From NCBI GenBank assembly GCA_028752905.1, contig JAQNBH010000010.1, forward strand, positions 29,016,970 through 29,080,969: 64,000 nt of DNA, read 5' to 3'. Origin of the DNA: Cladorhizidae sp. MBARI D1340-BT2 (Eukaryota > Porifera > Demospongiae > Poecilosclerida > Cladorhizidae). Shown here piece after piece: positions 9,357-20,096 of the stretch. The notes beneath the pieces are model-generated. The model did no database searches. It saw nothing but the letters and a program-made list of their open reading frames with translations, and was not told the origin of the DNA. The translations under genes were made by a program, and so were the position numbers. How positions within the stretch are numbered: the first letter of the stretch is position 1; the number at the start of each line of letters is the position of its first letter.

Positions 9357-12300
9357 TCTCCCCCCAAGTCCGACGTCAGGGGGACTGACTGTCCATAGCG
9401 TAGGATGGGCTTCGGGCCTCGCTTGCTTCTTCTGGGTTCGGGGATAGGGGTGGGAGTCTCGGGTAGGGCGGGGGTTGGGGTCCTGGCCAGGTTTCCAGGG
9501 TCAGGTTGTATTCGACGCAGGGGTGGGGTTGGGGTGCCGGTCACTGCCGCGTATGATCGCTGGTTGGCAGGTGTGATGAAGGGTGGTACAAGTTGGTCCG
9601 GCGTCGGGTCCGGAGTGCGCACGGGTGTGTTGACTTTGGTCTGGGGCGTCGGGTCTGGAGGGTGCATCGGTGGTTGGGGTTGGATCTGAGGCAGGGGGGG
9701 GGGGGAGGGGGGTAGGTGGCATAGTGATTGGGGTTAGTGGGTTATGGGTGGGTTGGGTTGGATTGGGTAGTGGTCGCACAGGGTATATCTGGTCTGGCAG
9801 GCGTCGCTGGAAAGGGTGGTCGGGTGGGGGGGGTTTGTTGCTCTGTCTGCGGAGAAATTGGCGGTTTCTCTTGGTCAGCCTGCCGTTTCCATCCTTCCGC
9901 ACTTGGTATTGGTGGAACTGGAGCACCTCCACGACGACTCCGGTCTTGTGCCATTTCGTTGGGTGACGGCCTGTCTGGTTTTGGACGAATACTCTGTCAC
10001 CACAACGAAGGGGGGAGAGGCCGTGGGTGTGCTCGTCCCACCGGGCGCGGCCAAGTGTCTGTCGGCGGGAAAGGGCTTGGTCTCGGTGCTGGAGTCGGTC
10101 GGGTGTTTCCTGGGATGGTTTGAGTCGGGCCGGGATGTTGGGGAGCAGGTCCCTGGTGGGGCGGCCGAAGAGGCATATCGCTGGGGACATCTTTGTGTCC
10201 GGGCTGGGGCAGTTCCTGTAAATGAGCAGGGCCTTGAAGAATGCCGTCTGGAGGGATCCGCCCAGGCCAGTGTTGCCCGCGATCAGTCGCTTGATGGTCT
10301 TTACCCCGGTCTCCGCCCGATTGTTGGAGTGAGGGTTGTAGGCTGAAGAGACTCGGTGGTGTACGCCCCAGCTGGTCAGAAGCTCCCTGGTGAAGTGTGC
10401 AGCAAATTCGGGTCCGCCATCCGATGTGAGTGTGGCGGGGATCCCGAAAGTAGCGAATGTGTCCCGCAGGATGCTGGCGAGTCCTGTGGCTCCATTGGTG
10501 GCGGGGGCGACGATTGGCCAGCCAGAGTATCGGTCGACCAGTACAAGGTATGCGGATCCCTCGTGGTGGAAGAAATACTCTGGTGGAAGGGATACTCTGG
10601 CTCCTCGGGTGTAGTTGACGGCATAGCCGGTTGGGATGGGGCGTTGCTGTTGCACGCAGGACAGCTGTTTCTTGTGGCGGCGATGTCAGCGGTCAGGCCT
10701 GGCCAGTAGAGCGATGAGGTAGCTCTGGCTATCATGCCACTTGTCCCTTGGTGTGCGGCGTGAAGGGCGGCCAGGCACGTAGGTCGGAGGGAGGTGGGAA
10801 TGACGATTCACTCACCGTAGCACACGACATCGTCGATGATGGTGATGTCGTGTAGAATTGGGAAGAAGGCACGGATGCTCGCGGGGAGCATGTGCCTGTC
10901 AACTGGTGGTCCTTCCTCAACGTAAAACATGAGGTCCTGCATGGTGGGGTCTGACGTGGTTGCAATCTGGAGCTGTTCCCAAGCTATTGGGATGGTAGAA
11001 GTTGCTGCGCAGATAACCAGTGGTAGTCCGTCGTCCTCGTCTAGTGCGTGAGTGGTGTCAACGGGGTAGTCGAGGCTTCCTGGGCAGGCTGGGTCGGGGG
11101 TTGCCACATCATCGGGGAGGTGAAATCTGGGAGGTGTCCGTGTTCCAGATGGGTGGCATGAGAGAGCATCGCTGGTATGGTTTCTCACGCCAGGGATGTA
11201 CACCATCCGGAACCGGTAACGGAGGGTCTTCTCCTTCAGGTTCCTTAGTCGGGGGTTGGGGATGTCCTCGAGGCAGCGATCTCCAAAGAGCTTCAGCAGC
11301 GGTTTGTGGTCAACCGCTACGGTGAGATCTTTGCACCCGAGGACGAAGTGTCGGGCCTTGTCCAACGCGTCGGCCACAGCCAGGGCCTCCCCCTCCACCG
11401 GGGCGTAGCGAGACTCTGCTGAGTGGGTAAACCGCGAGCCCACCAGGGTGACACGCCAACCGTCCTGGCAGCAGAACAAGTCACTGGATGGGCACTGGCA
11501 GTGCTTTTGAAACAGCCAGAATCCGATCCCGCTCTTGCTCCAATCCGTGGCCAGGCAGGTTGGACGGTCTTTGTCGAAGATCTGGACGCCGACCCTGATG
11601 CGCTCGCAGATGTGGCTTTTGGAGGTGGCGAATGCTTCGGCCAGTTCGTCCGTCCATTCGAAAGGGGTGGATGGCTTGAGCAAGGCTCTGAATGGGAGCA
11701 TTGCAGCAGTCATCGCGAACGCGTACGAGACCTGGTTTACAAGGCCAAACCAGGCCCGTATGTCGGTGATGCTGGTGGGTGTCGGGAAGTCGGTAATCGA
11801 CACGAGGAACTTGTCCGCTGGGCGAACTTCGGTGGGGGTCACTGTGAACCCGGCAAATTCCACTGTGTCCTCAGCAAAGTGGAACTTGCGCGGGTTCAAG
11901 GTTATGCCATTCACGGCGCATATGTGGAGCCACTCAGTCGCCTGGTGGAAGGCCCCCGTGATGTCGTCCGACCAGAGCAGTGCATCGTCGATGCACTTGG
12001 TTTTGGACATCACGGAGGCGACGAGGGCGTCATACCGCGCCGTGTTGGCGTCACCCGAGGCGATGTAGCCTTGGGGTGCTGTAAGATACCTATACCTTCC
12101 CCATGGTGTAATAAAGGTGGTAAAGTGTCTATCTGTCTTGTTGAGGGCCACCGAGTGGTAGCCATTCCACGCGTCGAAGATGGTTTTCTTGGTGTTGCGT
12201 GGAATGGCTCGAGCTTGGTGGAACGGGGAGGGGCAGTGGTGGGTCTAACGCGTGGCGTGCTGGTTTAGGGATTGGAAGTTGATGGTCCTCCTGAGCGACC

Positions 12301-14439
12301 CGTTCTTCTTGGTGCAGATGACCATACGGTGGCACCAAGTGACGGGCGTACCCAGGGGGACCTTCTCCAGCACGCCAAGGCGGACGTCCCTATCAAGGCC
12401 TGCCTTCACCTCATCCTGCCAATGGATGGGGATGGGGATGGGGGTGTGGCAAGGCTTGGGGGTGGCGGTTGGGTTGATGCTCAGGCAGAGGGGGGGTCCA
12501 GACATCATTGGGAGGGGCTGATGCTCACAGACATTGAACGCACTTGCTGAGTATAAGTCCAGCAAGTGACGCTCAAGCCTGTGGCGGTTTTCCTCCGTAC
12601 CTGGGAAGGGCAGGGAGGTGGATCTGTCCGGGGGGGGTGCCCTGGTTGGGCATGAGCAGGGTCTGGGTGGGGTGTGTGCGAGCTGGCTCACCACTGATGG
12701 AGTGTGGGGTCCCGAGGGTCTGGCCTGCAGGTCCGCTGGGGTGCTCATCTGGGGTGGGATGTCTGGTCTGCTCACAGGTCGATTGGTTCTGGTCTGCAGG
12801 TCCACAGGTCTGGTCTGCAGGTCCTGGACTTGCGACAGTGGCTGATCAGGGGTCGCCCATGTACCCGTGCCGTTCCCCGAAGGTGGCGTCGGCGTACAGA
12901 GGGGGAACCCCTTAGCGATCAGCCCAAGGTCAGTACAAGTTTCCAGGCTCAGATAAAGTTTGGTGGATAGTGGGGAGAAGTACACCATCTGCCTGGTCGC
13001 TTTGTTGGAGTGGCGGGTCCTGATCCTTAGTAGGGCTGCCCCTATGATAGGTAGCGGATTGCCACTGGCCGAGTTCATCGCCAGAGTGGCTGGTATCAGG
13101 TCGTGGTGTCTGAGGTTGAGGCCCTGCATGAGTGTTGGTCCGGCCAGGCAGCTCTGACATCCCGTGTCAGCGAGAGCAGTTGTGGGCAGGTTGTGGCACT
13201 CCTCCCTGAGGGTGTGGCCATGTGCCCTGAAGTCCTCTGCGTGTGAGGACACCATCACCTCCAGGTTTGGTTGGGGTGGGGATCGCCGCTGGATCCATGT
13301 GCCGGCTGAGGAGTCCCAGGACTGGTGGGGTAGGGTGCCCTCTGTCATGGTGAGGATATTTTCATTTATGGCACTCTCCTGCTCTGTCGTTGTTTGCCAG
13401 CACAGGTGTGCGTAGTGGTTGGGGCGGGTACATGAGGAGCAGGTGGAACCGAAGGCGGGGCACTGGGTTCTCCTAATGGCCGTGCGTGCCCTCTCTCCGT
13501 GGCCCTGGTGGCCACAAAAGCAGCAGGTGGCCTTCGAGGTGTTGTGTGGCCTGGTATCGGTGGGTTGCCCTTTGTTCGGGTTGGGCTGGTTCCGTGGTTG
13601 TGCCCGAGGTGTGAGGTTCCGCGGGCGGCCGGGTTTGGTAGGTGTGGGCCTTGGTGATGGGCGAGGCATCAGCTGGCGTTGCTGCTGCCTGTGGCCGCTT
13701 GGTAGAGCGTCCTCCTGGTCGGTCCCCTCGTGGATGGCGTCTGCCGAGGTGGGTGTGGTTATGGTGACCGCAGATCGCTTGCCTGCGGCCCTCACCTCGA
13801 CAAACCGTATGGTTTCCTCCACGGTCATGGCCTGGTTGGGGTCCTTCAGGAGATCTTCCTGGATGTCTTGGTCGGCCAGCCCAACGCAGAGTTGGTCTGC
13901 CACCCTCTGCTCGCCCTGGTTGTTCAGGACTTCGCAGCCGGTGCATTTCATCACAAATCGGCACACCTCAGCCTGGCCGCGAAGTCGAGCTGCAAACGAT
14001 CTGATTGTCTCACCTCGATCCTGGACCATCCGGGAGAGGGCAACACGGGCCACCTTCGGGTTCTCTTCCTGGACGGCCAGGGCTTTGATCGCCTCGAGGA
14101 GGTCGGCCTCAGAGTGCATCTCGATCGGTACTGTGTCGACGCTGTTGCGGGTGACATCGCGGCGGAGTTTCGGGTCGAGGCACTCGAGCAGTTGGATCGG
14201 GATGTCGTGCCTACCAGACGAACGGCCAAGGAGTAGGCCCTCCATCTGGTTAAAAAGTAGTGCCATCCTTCTGTGGTCCCCCCGGCCGCGATCTCTGGTC
14301 GGCGGACTGGGGTCAGCTTGATTCTGGCAGTCTGGCTGTGGACCAGCATATGTCCATTGAGGAGGGCAGCTACCACTGCTGGGGCCAGTCCATCTGTGGT
14401 AGCGAAGTCACAGCCCGGGTAGGGACAGTTTACTGCCAT
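9344..14439 (-). pseudogene. gag-pol polyprotein of the gypsy element, disrupted
   Basis: A single fused frame, broken. From the N-terminus it has a C2H2-like finger (MAVNCPYPGCDF with paired His further on), a gag helical region, a CCHC knuckle (CSSCTRPNHYAHLC, about 13400-13530) and a retropepsin (ALADTGCQ, near 13165). RT follows, with the catalytic stretch TKCIDDALLWSDD near 11980-11995. RNase H shows ATDWSKSGIG, EGEALA, VDHKPLL and TSDALS. Integrase has the DDE residues in LVDRYSGW, LTSDGGPEF and NNRAETG, followed by a Pro-rich tail. Lesions are a frameshift near 14215-14225, TAG at 12245-12247, TGA at 10808-10810, a frameshift with apparent deletion near 10570-10600 in integrase, and a frameshift at the poly-G run near 9690. 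The stop at 9344-9346 lies inside the LTR. Confidence 0.92.
9357..9368 (-). other. Polypurine tract next to the 3' LTR
   Basis: Read on the - strand, CTTGGGGGGAGA immediately precedes the 3' LTR. It is the expected plus-strand primer of reverse transcription, and it also lies inside the last codons of pol. Confidence 0.8.
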
Positions 14440-14538
14440 GTGGTGGGCTCCAAATAGAAAAACTCTCTATCCTCCAGCCAGCACTCTTGCTGGTGAGGTG
14501 TGGTAGTTATAAGATGCTATCAGCGAGTTCGGCATACA

Positions 14539-14728
14539 TAGTCAAGCGCGTTGCGCCGTCTCTTAACAAAGGATGTAACAGGATTAATAAAACAAGTTGC
14601 ATGTAAGAGATGTATGCAGAACTGACTGTATGTGAATAGACATGCGCATGGTAAGGGATCGTCAAGGTAAAGGGTTCTACGTAGTGATATGCATACATAT
14701 AGGTCTATAGTTTAGTTAGTATTGTCTA
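14539..14728 (-). repeat. 5' LTR of the gypsy element
   Basis: A 190-bp partner of the left LTR, followed by the ATATC target duplication. It should hold the element promoter on the - strand, but I cannot pinpoint a TATA box with confidence. Confidence 0.95.
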
Positions 14729-14733
14729 ATATC

Positions 14734-16307
14734 CACATCCACATCAGTCTAATTCTGCCCAAGAGTCATTCGCATAAATTATGCCAGAAATATATAAGAA
14801 TCCTCTGAAAAGTATTATTGCTTTAATTCTGGGATTGGTAGAGTAAAAAACATTAGCTGATACCCAAATAACAATATAATTATACATTGTCATTTTGGTA
14901 GATGCTCTAGCAGATGGTAAGACTCGTGTATTATGGTAAACCTATTGGGAGTTTAATATGCTCTGATTTGGTAAAGGGTCTCGCTGTGGAGCAATCATAA
15001 AGATGCATATATACCTAGCAAAGAAAAAGTTTCTTGGTTTAGGACACACAAAGACACACAAACAAGTAATCTTGCAAAACATAGTAAATCTATGTGATTG
15101 TACCTGTTTTCTAACTGCGATGGTGGTTGCTATCAAACCTTTGTTCAGACCCACTAAGCTCTATGCAATATTCTCCTTAAAATTGTCCACATCATGTGGT
15201 ATTTCTTGGTAATATTCAGACTGGATCTAGACCTACCATACTTTCCATTAACCCAGTCATGTGAGATGAACGTATATCATGTGAGATGAACGTATATTTA
15301 CCATGTATAACTCCATAAATATTAAAGAAGGGATGAATAATAAAAGACCTTGGCAAGTGTTAGAAAAAGCTTGGGATTAGCAGACAGTGGTAGCTAATTC
15401 ATGTCTGGCTGATAAGTAGAAGAAGGAGTGAAGTGCTTGGTAATTGATTGAGAGAGTGATTTTTCATTTTTTAGGTAAAGTCAAAATATTGAAGATTCAT
15501 TGTTGGAGCCAAATACACAAATTTGAATCAAATTCTTCTCCTTCTTCCATAGAAGAGAATTAGATTTCTCTGCATTTAAAAATGTTGCGGTTAAGCAGGT
15601 AGCTAGAAGGTAAGTAGCATGCAGATAACTTGGACCTTTGGGGGAGTGTGTGTGTGTTTGTGGTGTGGGTTGGGATGAGGGGCGAGGGTAATAATTTGTC
15701 AGATGTGCTCTAAATAATCAACTATATACAATTTCTGTGTTTGCATGTGTGCTGTGTGTGAACAAACAATCAAACAAACATACATATTTGATCAGACCAC
15801 TTCAACCAAGCATTAATACTTAGCTATATATCACAATATACTAGAGTTGTCTGCATAACCCTCACCAAACAGTTCCAAAATATTATGTTTCTCCACAATA
15901 CATGGCATGTCAGTGACTCTATGTCTACCAATAGTTTAAAATATACCTTACATGTTGGGTATGAGGGAGAAGTTATGGGGCCTTATCATAGCTTTCTCCA
16001 TTTCTTTGATCTTGCGGTTCCCATTTTAATTAAAATATAATTGTGGTTAGACTTTAGAGCTTTGTAATTTGGCCAAAATGTATGTATTTACTTTCACCTT
16101 TGTGCATCAAAATTGGTGTAGCCTAGCCTTCAAGTTCGTGACCTTCAGTTCATGCATGTTTGAGCTAAACAGTGCACTGATTGGGCAAGGCTTGGCATAC
16201 AACCGATCTATTATTCAAAAAAACAACTCAGTTCATGGTTTCAAAGTTAGCTACAGCAAAGGTAAGTGTACTGCACTTTTGAAGCATTAAAAGTACTTTT
16301 GCAACTT
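14734..16307. other. Decayed copy of the 5' region of the downstream Ig gene
   Basis: From about 15040 the sequence tracks, with many differences, the region starting near 33430: a pseudo-exon, then intron-like stretches sharing phrases such as TTGAAGATTCATTG, TCTAGAGTTGTCTGCAT-like text and ACATGGCATGTCA. No open gene remains. Confidence 0.7.
15060..15272 (+). pseudogene. Pseudo-exon related to exon 1 of the Ig gene
   Basis: The stretch with CCTGTTTTCTAACTGC ... GGATCTAGACCTACC ... TTAACCCAGTCATGTGAGATG aligns by eye with 33462-33628. Even the exon-end donor context (AACCCAGTCAT, then GTGAGATG) is kept. The start codon context and reading frame are lost. It is a relic of duplication, not a working signal peptide exon. 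Confidence 0.65.
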
Positions 16308-16641
16308 AAAGATAATTAGGCAATTAACTCCAAGGACATAATACCCACAAGTTGAAATAATTACATATAATATAATTATAGTCCTCTCAGGTAGTCATGC
16401 ATTAGCTAATTGGGCAATTAGATCAAGTTGTTCATAATGCATACAAGTCAACCTGAATCCCAGGGAATGTGTGGAATACCTGCAATTAGGCAATTAGGAT
16501 TTCCTCCTTCCTCAATACCACTATTGGATTCCCTTCCTCAGCTCTTCAACTTGAGTTACCCTGTTGGATGCCGGTGCCCCTCCCCCCAAATCTGTACAGC
16601 CTCGATGGCTGAGCTAGTGCAAAACAATGCTGATAATGTTA

Positions 16642-18080
16642 CAGTGGTCCCTCCCTATTAAGACCACCCAGGGAGCACTTCCAACTGGTCTTATTACTTA
16701 GAGAGGTGGTCTTACTTGGGAATAATGCTCTCGGGCATGGCAGGGGTCTCACAAAGCATTGCTTAGTGGATTTTATTGTGTAGTGTACACGCATTCATAA
16801 TATTAAACCAACTGCAAGCTTCCCGGACAAGATACTGTATTCTCATTTGGAATTATGGGTGTGTCTTGGAAATACATTGGTTATCATTGTAGTACACATG
16901 TATGTATTGGATTATTTGACTCATGCAGTGTCCTTAGGACACAGAAAGTCTGAGATACTGGACTGGACAGTCCGCTCCATCCTGTTCTGGATGACCATCT
17001 GCTCGATAGAATCAGCACATGCCACAAGCTTGGGAATGTCTCGAAGTGTGGCAAAGTCACGCAGCTTGCACACCATCTCGAACACCTCTGACACAGTCAC
17101 AGGAGTGGGCATGAGGCCATCCTCCTCATCATCTGACTCAGGCTCCTCAGGGGAGGAGTCAGCAGGGGTGGCGAGGGCATGGTTGAGGGCAGGGTCATAG
17201 TGGTCCTCACTGGTGTGCTCCTCGCTGTCGATGTTGGTGTAGCCCTCGGCAGTGTCACACCCACCGGCAGCAGCGCATTTATGACTCCTCGACCTCAGCA
17301 GCAGGGGCAGTGGTGGTTGTGAAGCCACACTTCTTAAAGCACTTCTTGATGGTGGCCACGTGGAGGTCATCCCAGGCCTTCTTGAGCCAGCGGATTGCCA
17401 TCAGAACGTCCACCTTCTTGACAAGCAAGCTCATTTTCTCAGTCATTTTCTCAGTGCAACCACTATCGGCATTCACAGTGTCGTCCATGAGCCGGAGAAT
17501 ATAGCGGATCATCTGCTTCCGGTAGACCAGCTTCATGGCCTGGATGATGCCAGCGTCCATAGGCTGAATGAAGCATGGATGTGGAGTTGGCGGGAAGGAA
17601 GACCAGCTTGAGGTTTCTGAGGTTGATATCTGGGTGCACTGAGCAGTTGTCAATGAAGATGATGATCTTCCAGCCCTTGGAAAGCATCTTATTGTTGGTG
17701 CGCTTGAGCCACTGCTCCCAGATAGGAGTGCTCATCCATGCCTTGGCCTGTGCCTCATACTCAGTGCCGAGGTCCCTCTTTGGATCAATGCAGATGTAAA
17801 AATGTACCAGTTCCTGATTTTTCACAGTTGGGCAAAAGTATGTCACTTCAATGGAAGGTAGATCTTCAAACAAAAAACTAAATTCACATTATTCTTGGAT
17901 GCTTGGTCTTACTTGGGAGGATATTGACCCAGCCAAGTGGTCTTAAAAGAGAGGTGGACTTATCTTAGAGGGTCTTACTTGGGAGGGGCAAAATAAAGCC
18001 AGCCAACCGGGAGCAAGCAAAAATGGTCTTATAATGGAGGTGGTCTTACTTGGGAGGGTCTTAATACGGAGGGACCACTG
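16642..18080 (-). mobile_element. Tigger/pogo-type DNA transposon, partly deleted
   Basis: Terminal inverted repeats begin CAGTGGTCCCTCC at 16642 and at 18080 reversed, agreeing over about 24 bp. TA target duplications are at 16640-16641 and 18081-18082. The 1439-bp length is short for a Tigger. The N-terminal DNA-binding half of the transposase appears missing, so it is non-autonomous. Confidence 0.9.
16921..17873 (-). pseudogene. Tigger-like DDE transposase, C-terminal half
   Basis: Fragments in three frames: KAWMSTPIWEQWLKRTNNKM, then IIIFIDNCSVHPD (second catalytic Asp), then QPMDAGIIQAMKLVYRKQ (third catalytic Asp), then an acidic tail. The frame breaks near 17568 by a 4-nt tandem duplication (TTCATTCA on the - strand) and near 17278 by one base. 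No CENP-B-type HTH is visible upstream. Not functional as it stands. Confidence 0.85.
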
Positions 18081-18275
18081 TATAACATTTCATAATCCAA
18101 TGATTCCTAAATGAAGGTAAAGTTGTGTTTAATTCACTCTTGCATTATTATATGTTGCTAATTCATAGCACAACCATGCATCGATTGAGTACACCTCTCA
18201 CTTCACTAGAACTGATTGTCATTTGGACGCAATTTCTTAATTCAAAATTTATTGTGGACCAACCACTTTTTTGGT

Positions 18276-19565
18276 CCTTTCACTGGCAGATTTACGGAGG
18301 ACTTTTTACAAAAATTGACACAATTTCACATTTTTTTATTTTATAGAGGACCACATGAAGACAAGTACCCAACAACTATATATCAGGTGATAGCTGATGC
18401 ATGAAGGGACGTTATGGTAAATTTTAGTTGCTTAGCAACAAACCACAGAAATGTGAATATTGTTATAAGAGACAGGAAGTAAAATAAAAGGGGGTTTATA
18501 TCATCTCAATTTCATATTACACATGAAACCAGCAATGTTAGCCAGTCAACTTTTGGTCAACAACAACTACTGTTTGTCAACAACAATTTTTTGGTCGATT
18601 ATAACAAACCACAAAGATGTGAATATCATTATAAGTTGAAAAAGGCTCGGTTTCATACACATGAAATCAGCAATGTTAGCTAGTCAACGTTTGGTCAACA
18701 ACAACTATTTGTCAACAACAACTATTTGTCAACAACAACTATTTGTCAACAACATTTTTATATCAAACCACAAAGATGTGAATAGCATAACAAAGAGGAA
18801 GTAAGGGCTAGGGTCCATAGTACTGAAAAATAAATAAAAGTATGTGCAAAGTGTGCATAACATAATTATAAATAAATATAGATAAAAAATAAAAGGGCAA
18901 TGCTTGGCACTGTGAAGGTCTGCATGTTCAGCATAACTCAGACAAACACATAATGCTACATTATAAAATATATATATATATAAATAATAACCTCTCCTCC
19001 AACCCGGTCTTCTCCTCTGCTGCTTCCTCATCCTCCTCCAGGTCCATGAGTGAAACTACCTTCCAAGGAGAAATAGTTCTTATTATTATGCTAGTTACTA
19101 GGCTTTACTATACAACTCTTATCTATTCTTACCTTGGGGGAAGTCTTCATGATCATCACTATCGTCTGAAGCTTCGCTTGGCAGAGTAGGGCGACCTATA
19201 CTTGCTTCGTGGGTCGGTGCCAACAGCTGCTGCCATAGCATCACCGTCAACTACGCCACTTCCCAGGTAAGCACAGGCACCTTCTTCCTCTTCTTCACTA
19301 ACGTCAATCTCGAACAGGCCGAAGTCATCCTCAAATAGGAAGTCTTAAACGCTTCGTCTCTACTAAAGCGGGTCGCCATTTCTTCTTCGAGACCGGGAAT
19401 GAACCGGAAGTGATGTTTGCTGGCACGTTTACTTCCCTTTCCTCATTCCGGATATTCAAGGGCATGCTTTAGGCATACTCGTGCAATTTTTGAAGTATAT
19501 ACCGCGAACGGTTAATTTTTTACGAATTTTTTCGTCGCGACTAATCGACTTAATGCCAGTGAAAG
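18276..19565. mobile_element. piggyBac-like element at the duplication junction
   Basis: Ends CCTTTCACTGGCA (18276) and TGCCAGTGAAAG (to 19565) are inverted. Subterminal sequences resemble those of the TTAA-flanked elements at 49268-51110: ATATATCAGGTGATAGCT on the left, GGTTAATTTTTTA with TCGCG on the right. TTAA duplications are not preserved. The middle holds a short repeat of TCAACAACAACTATTTG (about 18690-18745). Confidence 0.65.
19000..19385 (-). pseudogene. Acidic N-terminal coding remnant in the piggyBac-like element
   Basis: On the - strand a start near 19380 gives MATRFSRDEAF. After a one-base frame change it gives FEDDFGLFEIDVSEEEEE and YLGSGVVDGDAM. A second possible exon near 19040-19000 gives MDLEEDEEAAEEKTGLEER. 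Acidic N-termini of this kind occur before the DDE domain in piggyBac transposases. The catalytic region is absent here. Confidence 0.45.
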
Positions 19566-20096
19566 AAAGATAATTAGGCAATTAACTCCAAGGATATAAT
19601 ACCCACAAGTTGAAATAATTACATATATATTATAGTCCTCTCAGGTAGTCATGCATTAGCTAATTGGGCAATTAGATCAAGTTCTTCATAATGCATACAA
19701 GTCAACCTGGGTTAGTTAAATCCCAGGGAATGTGTGAATACCTGCAATTAGGCAATTAGGATTTCCTCCTTCCTCAATACCTAGAATAGCACTATTGGAT
19801 TCCCTTCCTCCTCTTCAACTTGAGCTACCCTGTTGGATGCCGTTGCCCCTCCCCCCAAATCTGTACAGCCTCGATGGCTGAGCTAGTGCAAAACAATGCA
19901 ATAACATTTCATAATCCAATGATTCCTAAGCGATGTTAAAGTTGTGTTTAATTCACTCTTGCATTATTATATGTTGCTAATTCATAGCACAACCATGCAT
20001 CGATTGAGCACACCTCTCACTTCACTAGAACTGATTGTCATTTGGACGCAATTTCTTAATAAATTTATTGTGGACCAACCAATATACTTTTTTGGT
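19566..20096. repeat. Copy B of the 530-bp tandem duplication (empty site for Tigger)
   Basis: Matches copy A without the Tigger insertion: where A has the TA-flanked element, B runs AAAACAATGCAATAACATTT uninterrupted. Copy B continues into the right-hand flank, as does a third diverged copy at about 34660-35800. Confidence 0.88.

Larger units (their letters stand above)
9167..14728 (-). mobile_element. Ty3/gypsy-type LTR retrotransposon, complete but coding-dead
   Basis: Two 190-bp direct LTRs (9167-9356 and 14539-14728) flank 5.2 kb of clearly GC-rich internal sequence in an AT-rich region. A 5-bp target duplication ATATC is present at 9162-9166 and 14729-14733. Coding is on the - strand, so the right LTR is the 5' LTR. 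Domain order is gag, protease, RT, RNase H, integrase, which is the Ty3/gypsy order. A conventional tRNA primer-binding site beginning TGG is not obvious next to the 5' LTR; the internal side begins TGTATGCCGAACTCGC. Confidence 0.95.
16308..18275. repeat. Copy A of a local 530-bp tandem duplication (interrupted by Tigger)
   Basis: 16308-16641 plus 18083-18275 match 19566-20096 closely (AAAGATAATTAGGCAATTAA at the start, a CTTTTTTGGT block at the end). Copy A is split by the Tigger-like element. Confidence 0.88.

Noticed and set aside
12245..12247. In-frame TAG as a programmed gag-pol readthrough stop
   Set aside because: It lies within the start of RT, after NFQSLNQHATR, not at a gag-pol border, and a second stop exists at 10808. 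A mutation is simpler.
9405..14321. Many long open frames on the + strand
   Set aside because: They are antisense shadows of the GC-rich gag-pol on the - strand; they have no domain content.
16308..20096. 530-bp direct repeats as LTRs of a retrotransposon
   Set aside because: A third, diverged copy continues beyond both edges of the repeat, and the element between them has piggyBac-like inverted ends, so it is a tandem duplication.
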